From Cafeteria roenbergensis (taxonomy: Eukaryota > Sar > Bigyra > Bicosoecida > Cafeteriaceae): DNA of 64,000 nt. Shown here in pieces: positions 43,116-54,800 of the stretch. The DNA lies in the NCBI GenBank assembly GCA_008330645.1, contig VLTN01000028.1, positions 248,001-312,000 on the forward strand, written 5' to 3'. The translations under genes and the position numbers were made by a program. The notes under the pieces are model-generated. The model searched no databases. It was not told the DNA's origin and saw only the letters and a list, made by a program, of their open reading frames with translations. Numbering within the stretch: the stretch's first letter is position 1; every line of letters starts with the position of its first letter.

Positions 43116-46100
43116 ATGGCGACTCATGGCAGCCAGAGCGCCTCTGACGAGCCCGTGTTCCGGCGCGGGTGGCTGTACAAGGCGGCGAAAACCGGCAACA
43201 AGTTTCGCAAGCGGTGAGCATGCTGCGCGGGCGAGCGCTCCCACACTCCGTGCGCGAGTCTGCGGGACCGGGCCGGCCGGCTGCGACCGGATTGCGCGTG
43301 GGGAGGAGACGGCGCCTCGCGGCGCACGACCAGGCTGCCATTTGCGGCGGTGTCCCGCCCCTTTGCGCCCCATCCCCCGCGCCGTGAACTGCCTTCTCCA
43401 GTCGGCAGTCCTGCGGGCCCCCGGGGGGGGAACGAGGCGCTCGCCGCGATGCCGCGCGCACGACGCTAGCGTAGCGAGTTGCGCCGACCGATCTCGCGCC
43501 TCGCGCGCGTCCTGCACGTCTGACCGCAAGTCGCAGGTGGGCCATCATGACCAGCTCGGGCCTTGTGTGCCAAAAGGACCAGCACGTCTCTGACGGATCG
43601 GCCCCGAGGTTCATCCCCATCGCCGGCTCCGTGATGCGCGACGGAGTGCCACCTCGCGTCGGCTCGCCCGATTTCGCCTTCACCATCGGCTGCCGCTCCC
43701 CCGCCCGCGAGCTCTTCTTCCACTGCAGCAACGCAGAGGACCTTCAGGGGTGGAAAGACGCCTTTGCGGCCGCTCAGGCGGCCGCAGCGGCGACTGCAAA
43801 CCGTCCGACCCCCCCTGCCCGGTCCCCACCCGCCGGCACCCCGGCCGGCGCCACAAGCGCGACGCGCGCGGCAGAGGACACACCGTACGACGAGCACGCG
43901 TTCGGGGGCGACGACGACGACGGCGCAAGCGAGCACGGCCACGACCGCGACGGCAGCCAGGCCCGCCCCGGCCACTCTGTCGGCTCCTCACCGGCTGGCT
44001 CAGGCGTCGGAGCGGCGCCGGCCACCGCCCCGGCAGGGCCACCATCCGTACCGAGAGGGCAGCCCAGTGCCGCTGCCCCCGCTCAGGCGGCCAAGCCTCC
44101 CCCGCCCGGACCCCGCCCCTCGCCGCCCCCGGCAAACCCTTCCGCATCCCGCCATCGCTACGCTCCCATGACGGCGGCGGAGCTGGAGTCTCTCCCGGAG
44201 GGCGAAGGCGCCCCCGCTGGCACCCAGCAGCAGGACCACACGCCGGCGCCCGGCTCGCAAGCCTCCAGCGTGGCCGCTCGCGACGCTCCGCCGCCTGCCC
44301 CCGCGTCCCACCACGACGCCCCTCCCGCCCCCGCCGGCCGCCTCTCCATGGCATCCGCTGCACGGGTAGCCAGCATGGCCAGCAGCGCCAGGAGCCTCTG
44401 CCGCTTCAACGTCATTTGGACGGACCCGGCGCCGCAGCCGGGCGAGAACGCCACCCGAAGCCTCCGCCTCGGCGTGCCGGCCGCTCGCGCCGCCACCGTC
44501 ACAGCCAAGAAGTTCCTCGCCGCAGCCGCGAAAAAGGTCGGTGTCGCGCCCGACCTCCTCACCCTCTGGGCCCCTTTCCAGTCCCGCGAAACCGCGCAGC
44601 CGGCGGTGGACGCCCTCATCCTGGACGGGACCGTCACCGACTACGTTCCCGCCACGGCCCCTCTCGGCCCCGACACCCGGGGCGGCGAGTTCGGCCTCGG
44701 GCCGGGCTGCACCCTCTACCTGCACCATGCATCGCTGGGCGATCGCCCGGTGATGCACGAGGCGCCCATGCCCCCAGAGGTCCCGCCCACCCCCGGCATG
44801 ACTCCCCGCGGTGGCGGCCTCGGAAGCTCGACCGGATCCCTCGCAGTCCCGCCGCCCACCCCGCAGCAGCAGCCCCAGCCAGCCGCGCCCTTGGCGGCCG
44901 CCCCTGCCCCTGCCGCTGTACCGGCGCCGCTGCAGGCACCGCGCTCCGCCCCCGGCTCTGCCGCCACGTCCGTTGCGTCCTCCCCGCTCCGCCACGAGGC
45001 CTTTCCCTACGGCCATGCAGACGACTCCGCTCCCGCCGCTCCGGCCGCTCCCGCCTGGCCCGGGAAAGCGGCTCTGCCAGGCTCTGCCACAGCGGCGGCC
45101 TCGCCTGCCCTTGCAGCTGCGACCGCTCGCGACGACGAATCCCCAGAGGCGACCGAGCGGCGGCTGGCTTCCGACTTCGTGTCCCGTCGCTTGCATTTGC
45201 GCCGCATTTTCGCCTCCGCTGTCGGCTCCGCTGAGGCGGCAGGAGCGCTGTCGCGCCTGCCGGCACCAGCCGACGGGGCGGAGCCGGAGCCGGCAGTGCC
45301 AGTTGACGACGTCGTCGACGGGCTGTACCGGGACAAACATGCATCCTCATGGGGTGGCCTCTCCCAGCTCTGCAGGGCACTTCGAGCGGCCGGATCCGGC
45401 CCCCAGGGCCTCGTGTCGTGGTCCGATTTGATGGTCGCGCATGCCGGCTTGAGAGACGTTTTGACCGGGGCCGGCGCGGGCAGCGACGAGGACGAGGATG
45501 AGGACGATTCCGGTGCCGGTACCAGTGCCGGTGCCGGCACCAGTGCCAGTGCCGGTGCCGGTACCAGTGCCGGGGCCGGTGCCGGTGCGACCGAGGACTA
45601 CTCGGGCCTCGGGGCTGAGGCGGCCAGCGATGGTGCCGGCGGCAGCGACGGCGGGCCCTCTGGGGCTGCTTTCCAGGCATCCGAGCGACTCAGCGCCGCT
45701 CTGGCGGCCGCCGCGGCGTCTCTCGCAGCCTCGGACGCTGAGAGCGCGGAGGACGACTTGGAGGGCAGATCCGCTCTCACCATGACTGTGAAGCTGGGTC
45801 CCAACGCCAACGGCGATATCCTCGTGAACCCTTTCGACGACGTCGACGCTCTGGTGGCAGGGTTCTTCGCCGAGTGTCAGGCAACCGGCGAGGCAGCGAG
45901 AGACGCTGCGGGCGATGCCGCCGCTGGTGACACGGAGCACAAGGGCGAGACCGCTGCCGACGGCTCCGCACTCCCCGTGTGGACGGCAGCGGAGCTAGAG
46001 GACGAGTATGGCGACGAAATGCGCGACTCCGTGAGAGGCGTGCAGGTGTCGGCGCTCGAGGCGCTGGTGCGGGCTACCCGCGCCCAGCGGGACGACCTGG

Positions 46101-47602
46101 CCGCGGCGCTGCGGTCGGTCCTTCGCACCGCCGAGGAGGAGGGCGTGGACTGTGGCGCTTCCGCCGGAGTCTCTGCTTCTGGAGAAGTGGGAGGGCGGTG
46201 GCAGAGCCGTGTTGCAGAGCTTGAGGCTGCGCTTGCGGAGGCAGCCGACGCGCGCGACGAGGCGCAGGCGGAGCTGGCTGCTTTGCTGGGCACACAGGGC
46301 GGGGCAGGCGCCAACGGCGGCAAGGCCAAGGCAGCAGCAGGCGAGCAGGGCGAAGGGGGAGGCGGCGGCGCCGGCGCCGGCGGCGGCGAAGCCTCTGCTG
46401 ACGCGCTGGAGGGCGGGGCGGAGGACGCGGACGATGCGGCCGAGGGCACGCTGGAAGAGCAGGTGGCGAGGCTTCGGCGCGAGCTGGCGGCGTCCCGTTC
46501 GCGGGAGGCGGACGCCAAGGCTGCCCTCGAGTCGGAGCGCCAGAAGCGCGAGTGGGCGGGCCAGATCGCCGGAGCGCGGGAAGCCGCCTCAGGCGGCGCC
46601 GGCTCGGGCGGCGATGGCGGCGCGGACGCGATGAAGGCCGTGCTGACGCGCGACGAGTGGCGGTCGTGGGCGGCGGAGAAGCGCGCGATCCTGGCTCGTG
46701 CCAACGCGGATCGCGCAGCGCTTGCAGAGGAGAATCGCCGCCTCCGCGAGGCGCAGACGCCCCAGGCAGCGTCCCTGGAGGGCAGGTTCCGCAGGGCGGA
46801 CGAGGCCCGGGCCAGGATGGAGAACGAGGTGGCGACTCTCACGTCCGCGCGGCGCAGGGCCGAGGACGAGCTGCGCTCTGTCTACCGGCAGTGGGACGCC
46901 GATGGGCAGGCCTGGGCCGCGGAGCGGCGCCGCCTCCACGAACAGGTCGAGGCGCTTGCGATGGCGGCGTCCCAGGCCGCGTCCGAGGGTGCGGCGACGG
47001 CCGCGGAGGCAGCTGGGATTCGAAGCGCGGATGACGCGGCAGGCGAAATCCGTCGGCTCCTCAGCGAAAAGGCGACACTGCTGCGCAGCTGGAGCGCCGA
47101 GGCCGAAGTTCTGGTGTCCGCGTGGCGCGAGGACCGGCGCGGGGTGGGGCAGGGCGCCGAGCGCGTTCGCAGGCGGGCAGCAATGCTGCTGAGGCAGTCT
47201 CGTGCGGCCCTCCAGGCAACGACGGGCGATGCCGCGCCGCGGGACGGGGCCGCCGCATCCAGCGGCAACCTCGCCGTTCTCGGCAGGGCCGTCGAGGACG
47301 CGGCTGCGGTGGCGGAGGCAGTGTTGCGTGAGGTTGACTCGTGGGGGGTAGCGGTCGCGGGGGGCTCGATGGCGGGGACGGTCGCGTCGCTGCGCGGCCG
47401 CCTCGAGACGGCAGGCGTTGCTGAGCAGTCGTCAATGGCGCTTGGGCACCTCGCAGCGGGCGGCCGGTCTCCCAGCCACTCCGCCGCGGCGCCGGCGACC
47501 CCAGCTGGGAGTGCGTCCAGCTCTCCGGCGGCGGGGCGTCAGCCGCTCGGCAGCGCGTGGCGGACGCCTGCAGGCGTTCAGCCAGTCAGCCCAGCGAGCT
47601 GA
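43116..47602 (+). CDS. PH-domain protein with long coiled-coil C-terminus
   Basis: Exons are 43116-43213 and 43537-47602 (donor GTGAGC, acceptor GTCGCAG, 323-base intron, phase 2), giving 1,387 residues. The splice joins GWLYKAAKTGNKFRKR to WAIMTSSGLVCQKDQ, recreating the start of a pleckstrin-homology domain. It ends with FTIGCRSPARELFFHCSNAE and DLQGWKDAFAAA (about residues 16-115). PH domains bind phosphoinositides or partner proteins at membranes. A disordered Pro/Ala stretch follows, then a ubiquitin-like or RA-like fold at about 317-433 (FNVIWTDPAP...KKFLAAAAKKVGV...GPGCTLYLHH). The last 450 residues are mostly coiled coil (LEEQVARLRRELAASRSREA). The architecture suggests a membrane-cytoskeleton adaptor; I do not recognise an orthologue. 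Confidence 0.78.
45511..45589 (+). repeat. imperfect GGTGCCGGTACC minisatellite (Ala-Gly-Thr coding)
   Basis: About 80 bases of GGTGCCGGTACCAGTGCC-like units inside the PH-domain gene, encoding AGAGTSAGAGTSASAGAGT, a flexible linker next to an acidic run. Confidence 0.9.
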
Positions 47603-48077
47603 GACCTGTTTTTCTGCTTCGTTCTTGCGTGAATGTCGTGCGCATCGAGTCAACGCTGCACATGCGCCGGCGCGGCACAGCCTCGCCATGCCCCCACCAG
47701 AACCTTCAAGGAGGCATGGGGGCGCTCAGCGCCGGGGCGCCCTCCCCCGCCCCTCCCCGAGGGCAGGCGCAAGCTGGACACGTGCCGCATTGCTCTGTCT
47801 GCCGCCGGCAAGGCCAGACGGCAAGATTTTGCGGCAAGCGACGGGAGCGCACCCGGCCGCTCCTCCAGCTCGCTGTCAAGCAAGTGCGGGAGGGGGCGAG
47901 GGAGCCCACTGGCCTCTCTGCCTCTTGGCTGTGGCGTGCGGCAGCGCAGGCTCGCGCACCTCGAGGGCCTGAGCCCCTGCCCGCGACGCGACGTTGGGCA
48001 AGGCGCACGGTTCCTGCCGTCGCCCCGGGCTCGCGGAAAGAGCCCCGCCGCGGCTCGCCCGCTCCACGCCGCGGCCC
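47603..48077. other. intergenic region upstream of the sensor-gene array
   Basis: These 475 bases lie between the PH-domain gene stop and the ATG at 48078. The frame of the next gene is open from 47994, but the added residues are not conserved in its paralogues. No other feature is seen. Confidence 0.45.
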
Positions 48078-51000
48078 ATGCCCACCACCACCAAGTTCGC
48101 GACCTGGGACTCGGCCGCACATGCCACCGCCGCCCCGGAGAAGAGGGGCGACAAGCGCAGTCAGCGGGGGCTCGGCTGCACCTCCCTTTCTGTTGCCTTG
48201 TGCCTCGCGGGGCTGGCTTCGTCGGCAGGCCTGAGCATCGCAGCTCCCTGGATCAGCCCCGCCGAAGACATTGGCGCCCGCCTGGGCATGCCTGCCCAGC
48301 GGGTCGCCCTCTGGCTCGTCGCGCGTACGCGGCACCGGCTCTTCGCGGACTCGGACTGGCGGCATTACATGTTCGCGACGCTCTCGCTCACGGCCGGCCG
48401 CTTCGTCTCTCTGGCCCTGCTGCTCGTCGTGGGGGTGTACCTGTCCAACAGCACGTTCGCGTTCGGTCGCATGGCACACGCCAAGGCCACCGCGTTTGCT
48501 ATCGGGGCCATCATTGCGGCTCTCGTGCCGCTGTCCGCGGAGGCGCTCGGAGCAACCCGAGTCGTTCTGTTCTTCGGGCCCGAGGGCACGTGCGGCTGGA
48601 TCAGCGAGGAGAGCCTGGTCCACTACGAGCTGGTGGGCTTCTCTGCGGCACTTGTCACCTACCTGTGGCCGAGCCAGCACCGGGGCCGCGTGGCATGCTG
48701 CGGGCGCGCGTGGCGACTGGCCACGTTTTTCGTGCTGCTCAGCAGCTGCGCAGTGGTGACCTTCTTCGCCACCGCGATCCAGGCAACTCATGTCTCCCCT
48801 TGGGCGTACGCGTTTTGCGCCGTGGTGACTGCGCTCGCCAACGTGTCCACGCTCTGCGCCTCGCGCGCCAGGCTGTGCCTCACGCGGGGCCAGTCGTTGC
48901 ACGAGGGCAGCCTGCTGGCTGGCGCTCGCGTCTTGCAGCACATTGCCCTGCCCGTGCTTCAGGTTGGCGTCATGGCGTACCTGCACACCACCATGGTGCC
49001 GGACGGGTGCCCGTCCTGGGCACGCGCCGGAACGCGGAGCAGCGCCACTGGACCCGATGCCGGAGTGGCGTGGCCCGAGTCCGTGGATGCGAGCGATCCG
49101 CAAGCGGTGGCGAGGGTGCTGGCCGCACTGAACCGCTCCGCCGCCCTGGAGGTGGCCACAGCAATCTTGACGGCGAGCGTCTGCATCGGCGCAATGCTCA
49201 AGGCGCAAGAGGTGTTCACGCGCACCCAAGCTGCTGCGAGCCACGCCGCTGAGCAGGACCTCCGGAGCGGCATCGCCTTCGTCTCCATGCGCTCGCGCGG
49301 ACCGCTCAACGCCGCCGCCCTCAGCCTCGCCCTCCTCAGGCCCGGCGGCGCGTCCGGCTCGCACGACATCCCGCGGGCCGATCTGCTGCGGGAGCTGCGC
49401 GCCAGCGTGCAGCGGTCGAAGCGGCACCTGGACGGGCTGCTGCTGTGGGGCAAGGCGAGCGCCAATGCGGCGGCGGACGTGGTGCCGGCGGCGTGGGGGC
49501 GGCTGGACGACGCGTGGGGCCGTCGGATCTGCAGCGGGTTCCTCGGCGAGACGGCGGCGTCGGGCCGTCGCCTGAGCGTGAGCGTGTGGCCGGTGGGGGA
49601 CCGGGCGGCGGCCGCGGCGCCCGCAGTGCGAGAAAAGCGAGGAGCACTATGGCGTGCCGTGGCGACTGGATTCGACGACGGGGAGCGCGACGCAATGAAG
49701 CCTCACTCTTGGCTGGTGCCAGACAAGCCTGTGGCCGGCAGCGGGCACTTCGAGGTCTTGGCTGACCACGACCGAATTTTGGCAGTGTGCAGCAACGCCG
49801 TGTCCTTCGCCTTCAGTTTGGAGGCGCCGTCCGACCGCGAGGCAGCTGGCCGCCGCTCGCAGCCGCCAGTCGACTGGCCCGCCTCTCCAATCAGCGAGTC
49901 GTCGGAGGAAAGCTCTGACGCCCCTGGCGAGCAACGAAGGCACGTCCAGGTGGCTGCGTGGGTCGAATACGGGCCCACCCCCCACCTGGCCGGGCATGCC
50001 TCCCTAAGCGCCGCAGAAGACTTTTCAAGTTTCGCAGACCTCAGAGTGGGTCGCAGGAAGCGGACGTCTTCATCCACCACAGACGTGACAGAGTGCGAGG
50101 CTGGACAAGCTGTGTTGGCGCACGACGACGCTCCCCATGAGTCCCGAACCCCCTCCACGGGCTTCAGCCGAACGTTTGCCCCGTTCGGGCCCGCAAGCCT
50201 TTGGCCGGAGGGCGCCGTGGCCGCAACGCTCGTGCTCGCCATAGCAGACGACGGGCCAGGGCTCAAGCCGGAAGTCGTTGCTTCCGGCCGGGTCGTGGAG
50301 CCCTTTGCAGCCTTTCGGGGTGGGGGTGGCCTCGGACCGCCAGACCTCGGGCTGGCGGTGGTCAGAAGCGTCGTGGTCGAGGGGATGAGGGGCTCTGTTC
50401 GAGTGTCAAGCGGCCTGGGGGTCGGCACATCCGTTCAAGTGCGGATCCCAGTCAAGGCACGGAGGCTCCCTCAAAGTTGCTTGGGGCAGGGGTCATCCGT
50501 GGGCTGCCAGCTCGAATCGCAGACGTCCCCGGGCGGAGGCTGGTCGGTCAACGCGGTCTCAATCAGCACTGGCAGCCGACTGAAGGCGTCCCCTGCTCAT
50601 TCCAGGTCTGACAGGCCTGCAAGGGCCAGGCGAGGCGTCAAAGCACCTGATTCGAAGCCCTCTCCTCTGCGGAAGCAGCGTGTAATCGTGCACGGTGCAT
50701 GTCGCGACCAGGCCCCTGGCTCTGCGAAGCTCCCGGCTGCCAGGCCACTCCACCACGAGCTGAAGCCAGAGGCCGCCAAGCCAGCCGCTCCCCGAGCAGT
50801 GTCCAGCACAGGGCGGCCTTCCAGGGCAGCACGGGCCCAGCGAAGGACCGAAAAACTTTGGGGGCGCCAGCAGCGTGCCAGGGTTGGCAAGAACAAGCCG
50901 TCCATCGACGGCGTGGCGTGGGTGTGCGACGACGACTTCGCCACGCGCTCGCTGCTGTCGTCGCTGCTGCGGCGCCAGGGGCTGCGCGTGGAGGCCTTCG

Positions 51001-51389
51001 CCGACGGCCAGGACGCCGTGGACCGCATGCGGACGTTGCTGGCTGAGGACGCCGGCCGTGCCGCGGACGGGGAGGACGGCGGCGCGACGTGCCCGGCGGC
51101 GAGCATCCTGCCGCGGTTGCTGGTGGTGGACGGGTCGATGCCGCGCTTGGGCGGCGTGGGCACGCTCGCTGCGGTCCGGGCGCTGCGGGCGGAGGCGTCG
51201 TCGCTGGGCGCGGTGGGCGTGGTGTCGGCGCTGGACGAGCTGCGGGCGATCGCGGTGACGGGCGACGCCACGAGCGAGGGCCGCCGTGCGTTCCTCGAGG
51301 CGGGCGCGTCGTCGGTAATCGCGAAGCCGGTGGATGCAACTGCTCTTGCTGACTGCGTCCAAGCCCTCGTGGCCGGGCCCCATTCCTGA
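48078..51389 (+). CDS. hybrid histidine-kinase-like membrane sensor 1, phosphoacceptor His replaced
   Basis: 1,103 residues, single exon. The N-terminal 390 residues have about seven or eight hydrophobic segments (FVSLALLLVVGVYLS, FFVLLSSCAVVTFF) with a loop containing DGCPSWARAG shared in form by its neighbours. The HisKA-like helix reads FVSMRSRGPLNAAALSLALL; where kinases have S-H-E-x-R-T-P-L-N, this has Met at residue 404. The second helix (RSKRHLDGLLLWGKAS) is normal. The ATPase has an N-box (HDRILAVCSNAVSFAF, about 564), G1 box IADDGPG (about 721) and PDLGLAVVRSVV, with an insertion of about 150 residues between N and G1. The receiver (from about 945) has the acidic CDDD, likely phosphoacceptor D1018 in VVDGSMP, Thr in VTGD and Lys in AKPV. 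It is the most divergent of the three receiver-bearing copies. A start at 47994 is possible but unsupported. Confidence 0.85.
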   Translation: MPTTTKFATWDSAAHATAAPEKRGDKRSQRGLGCTSLSVALCLAGLASSAGLSIAAPWISPAEDIGARLGMPAQRVALWLVARTRHRLFADSDWRHYMFATLSLTAGRFVSLALLLVVGVYLSNSTFAFGRMAHAKATAFAIGAIIAALVPLSAEALGATRVVLFFGPEGTCGWISEESLVHYELVGFSAALVTYLWPSQHRGRVACCGRAWRLATFFVLLSSCAVVTFFATAIQATHVSPWAYAFCAVVTALANVSTLCASRARLCLTRGQSLHEGSLLAGARVLQHIALPVLQVGVMAYLHTTMVPDGCPSWARAGTRSSATGPDAGVAWPESVDASDPQAVARVLAALNRSAALEVATAILTASVCIGAMLKAQEVFTRTQAAASHAAEQDLRSGIAFVSMRSRGPLNAAALSLALLRPGGASGSHDIPRADLLRELRASVQRSKRHLDGLLLWGKASANAAADVVPAAWGRLDDAWGRRICSGFLGETAASGRRLSVSVWPVGDRAAAAAPAVREKRGALWRAVATGFDDGERDAMKPHSWLVPDKPVAGSGHFEVLADHDRILAVCSNAVSFAFSLEAPSDREAAGRRSQPPVDWPASPISESSEESSDAPGEQRRHVQVAAWVEYGPTPHLAGHASLSAAEDFSSFADLRVGRRKRTSSSTTDVTECEAGQAVLAHDDAPHESRTPSTGFSRTFAPFGPASLWPEGAVAATLVLAIADDGPGLKPEVVASGRVVEPFAAFRGGGGLGPPDLGLAVVRSVVVEGMRGSVRVSSGLGVGTSVQVRIPVKARRLPQSCLGQGSSVGCQLESQTSPGGGWSVNAVSISTGSRLKASPAHSRSDRPARARRGVKAPDSKPSPLRKQRVIVHGACRDQAPGSAKLPAARPLHHELKPEAAKPAAPRAVSSTGRPSRAARAQRRTEKLWGRQQRARVGKNKPSIDGVAWVCDDDFATRSLLSSLLRRQGLRVEAFADGQDAVDRMRTLLAEDAGRAADGEDGGATCPAASILPRLLVVDGSMPRLGGVGTLAAVRALRAEASSLGAVGVVSALDELRAIAVTGDATSEGRRAFLEAGASSVIAKPVDATALADCVQALVAGPHS
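49255..49615 (+). repeat. HisKA-coding block repeated four times across the sensor array
   Basis: This block of about 340-360 bases recurs at 53098-53456, 57723-58082 and 61951-62283 with only a handful of base changes. It encodes the HisKA-like helices from LRSGIAFVSM to GRRLSVSVWP. Flanking sequence differs much more between copies 1, 4 and the 2/3 pair, which points to homogenisation of this block. Confidence 0.9.
50911..51334 (+). repeat. receiver-coding block repeated three times
   Basis: About 424 bases nearly identical to 55321-55745 and 59934-60357. They encode the whole receiver from GVAWVCDDDF to IAKPV. Copy 1 matches copies 2 and 3 here at DNA level, although its ATPase and linker differ clearly. 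Confidence 0.9.
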
Positions 51390-51873
51390 ACTCAGAAGAT
51401 GTCAACAAACGCCGCGTGAGGTGCAGAGAGTTTTTCGTCGGTGCGAGGCAGGGGCTGTCAGCTGCTTTTTAGCTCGACAATCCGCCCCAGAGCCCAGTGT
51501 TTGCCGTGCGTTTACGTCAAGCAGCATTGCCATTGCTTTGGATGGCTCCGGCTCGAATCGAATGACGATAGCCCCGCAACGCAGAACACTGCACTGCTCG
51601 CTGCTGCCAGCACGGCCAAGCGCAGGCGGAAACACGAGCGTGGGCCAGCTGTCTTGCCATGGCATCCTTGCCGGAAGTGAAACGCATGCTTCAGGCTTGG
51701 CGCCGCGTAGTGAGATTGCTTCCTGCTGCCTGGGCGGCCTTTCCGTCCGGAGCTGCCCTGCGAGCGCTGCCAGCAGCCGAACGTGGCTGGAGCAACGCCT
51801 CCGCGCTGCGGCCGCGTCGGTTCCCAGTGCGCGCACCCTCGAGCTCGCGCCACCGGGGCACACCCCGCCTCCC
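51390..51873. other. intergenic region between sensor genes 1 and 2
   Basis: These 484 bases presumably hold the 3' end of sensor gene 1 and the promoter of sensor gene 2. The last 40 bases (GAGCTCGCGCCAC...) resemble the matching position upstream of sensor gene 3, so the duplication unit may begin just before the start codon. No other feature is seen. Confidence 0.45.
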
Positions 51874-54800
51874 ATGGACGGCTGGGCAAGCTTCGAGGCC
51901 CGGCGGGAGTCGGCCTCGCGCGGCGATGCAGTCGCGGCCGGGCGCGGCGGCAGCAGCACGGCTTGTGTCGCCGTGAGCTTCGCAGCGTTCCTCGCGGTCT
52001 GGACTTGCGTGAGCGCTTTGACGTACTTGCGGACGAGCACGGACGAGTACTACGAAGTGGATGACGCGCTGGCGCTGCCGGTGTTCTCGTGGGTGCGGGA
52101 CAGCCAGCGGCTGGGCGGCCGGCCGTTCGGGCGAGGGTTTGACGGCGAGCTGCGACACATCGTGGACGTGGCCAAGTCGTCAGCCACGGCAAGGATCGTC
52201 GCCATCATTGGCACCCTGGTCACTCTGGTGCTGGTGTGGAGCCGTCGCCGGCACTTGGAGCTGGCGATCAAGGCGAAGATGCTGGTGCTGGCCGTGGCAG
52301 TGCTCGGGGGCGAGGCGGGGTATATTTTCGACGGCTCCTTCGGGAAGCACCGCGTCGACCCGATAATGGGGCTTCAAGGCTCTTGCCTTTGGATGCCGCT
52401 GGCCGTTACCCAGTCGTACGTTGCCGTGGCGCTTGCCGGCATCTTCGCGACAGTGTTCTTGCCGGGCCCGAGCAACACGATCGAGTGCCGTTGCTGGCGA
52501 GGGCCGTCGATGACGGCGCGTTTGTCGGACATTTTGCGCGCATTCGGGGGGATCACGCTTTGCTTCTTCGCGGTTCTGTGGGTAAGTTACTCATCGGTCC
52601 TCCAGCTTGACGCCACGTCCAGTCCAGTATTCCAGGTCGTTGTCCTCAGTGCTGGAGCAATGATGTGTTCCATCAGCATCGCAGGGGCGTACATCATCGT
52701 GCAAAGGCGCCGCTCCGACGACCCGGTGGTGCGTGGGACGCTTCGGGCGACAGTAGCCACGGTGCTCCAAGGCGTCGGTGTGCCGCTGATTCAGTGCGCG
52801 ATGCTTGGGTTTGTTTCGCATTCCTCTGCCAACTCTGCGGGCTGTCCCGCCTGGGCACAGGCCGGCCGGGGCCTCGACGCGCCGTCTGTGCCACCCTCGA
52901 CTCTGCGCTGGCCTCAGGGGCTGGACCCACAGGATGCCGACGTCCGCGAGCGCGTGTACGGCTCGCTGTACCTGACTGCGGGGTTTCATTGGGCAACGTG
53001 CGTGATTGCTTCGTTCGTGGCCGTGGTGGTGTTCGTTCAGGCGGTCGAGTCCGACTCGCGATGGGAGTCCAAGGCGGCCACCGCCGCCTCCCGCAAGCTC
53101 CGGAGCGGCATCGCCTTCGTCTCCATGCGCTCGCGCGGACCGCTCAACGCCGCCGCCCTCAGCCTCGCCCTCCTCAGGCCCGGCGGCGCGTCCGGCTCGC
53201 ACGACATCCCGCGGGCCGATCTGCTGCGGGAGCTGCGCGCCAGCGTGCAGCGGTCGAAGCGGCACCTGGACGGGCTGCTGCTGTGGGGCAAGGCGAGCGC
53301 CAAGGCGGCGGCGGACGTGGTGCCGGCGGCGTGGGGGCGGCTGGACGACGCGTGGGGCCGTCGGATCTGCAGCGGGTTCCGCGGCGAGACGGCGGCGTCG
53401 GGCCGTCGTCTGAGCGTGAGCGTGTGGCCGGTGGGGGACCGGGCGGCGGCCGCGGCGGGCGACGTCGGGGCGTCGCTGGGAGGCGAGTCGCGCCGCGGGC
53501 CGTCGTCGCAGGGGTGGCGCGCGGTGTGCGCGGATGAGGCGTCGGGGGGCGCGGGGAGCCGGGTGAGTCCGCTCCCGTGGCTGGTGCCGGGGCCGAGCGC
53601 GGTGTGCACTGGCAACCTGGAGGTGCTGGCCGACCACGACCGGCTGCTGGCTGTGTGCCGCAACGCGGTGTCGTTCGCGTTCAGCCAGGAGCCGCCCCCG
53701 ACGGACCGGCTGTCGTCGGGCGTGTCAAGCAGCGCATCTGCGCCCGGCGACGCCTCACAGCAGTGTCCGCTGTCGAGCGGGGCGGGGCGGTCGGCGGGCG
53801 AGGTGCAGGTGGCCGTGTGGGCGGAGCCCGATGATCCGGAGGATCCGCAGAGCCCGTCGTTGGACTGTGTGGCTGGCGCGGGAAGCGAGGGCGAGGGTGC
53901 AGCGGGCGTGGTAGCTGGCGGTGCTGGGGGTGCTGGCGCAGACGGCGACGTCGGCGGTGGCATGGACGCCACCGCGGGTGTCGGGCCGGTCCGCGTCGGC
54001 GTGGCGGCTCGTGCGCCGGGCCAGGTGTGGGGCGGTCGCGGGGTCAGCGTCGGCGCGGCATCGGTGCCGTCGAGGCGCCGAGTGGTGCCGCTGGGGGAGG
54101 GCGCGCAGTCGGCCATCGACAGCCGTCCCCGGGGGATACTGCGTCGCAGCTCGCTGGGCGACGTGCTGCGCATGCGGTCGTACATGGCCCGCGCCACGCT
54201 GGTGGTCGCGGTGGCGGACAACGGGCCGGGCATGGACCCCGAGGCGGTGTCGTCGGGCAGCGTCCTGGAGCCGTTCGCGGCGATGCGCGGGGCGGCGAGG
54301 AGCACGCCGTCGGACCTGGGGCTGGCGGTGGTCAAGAGCGTTGTGGTGGACGGCATGGGGGGGTCAGTGCGCGTGTCGAGCCGGGTGGGCGTGGGCTCGG
54401 TGGTGCAGGCTCGCGTTCCGGTGTGGGTCCGGCTGGACAGCGGGGCGCCTGCGATGTCGCACTTCGGGCGCAGCATCAACGCTGGGGGGTGTGCCGGGGT
54501 GGCCAGGGCGCCCGTGGGATCGCTGGGCAAGTCTGTCTCGTCGGGGCCCTCCCGCCAGGCAGCGTTGGTGAGGCTGGCCATGTCATCATCCACAACGGGA
54601 TCGACCTCGGCGCACCAGGAACACGCAGGGCATGCACTTGCGGAGGGCGATGCGGCCTTTCAGTCACTTCGTGGTGCGTCTGCGATTGCAGTTCGCTCGG
54701 TTGTGGGCCAGGCCACGGCGCCTCGCCCTGCCGGGGGTGACGCCTCATCCGCGGTGGCTGCGAACACGCCTGCCGCAGTCGCACCGCGGCGGTCCGGGGC

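Noticed and set aside
53037-54593. 518-codon minus-strand frame, and its counterpart at 57662-59200
   Set aside because: They are antisense to the HisKA/ATPase coding region of sensors 2 and 3. Composition is Thr/Ser/Pro/Arg without motifs; they exist in both copies only because the sense DNA is duplicated.
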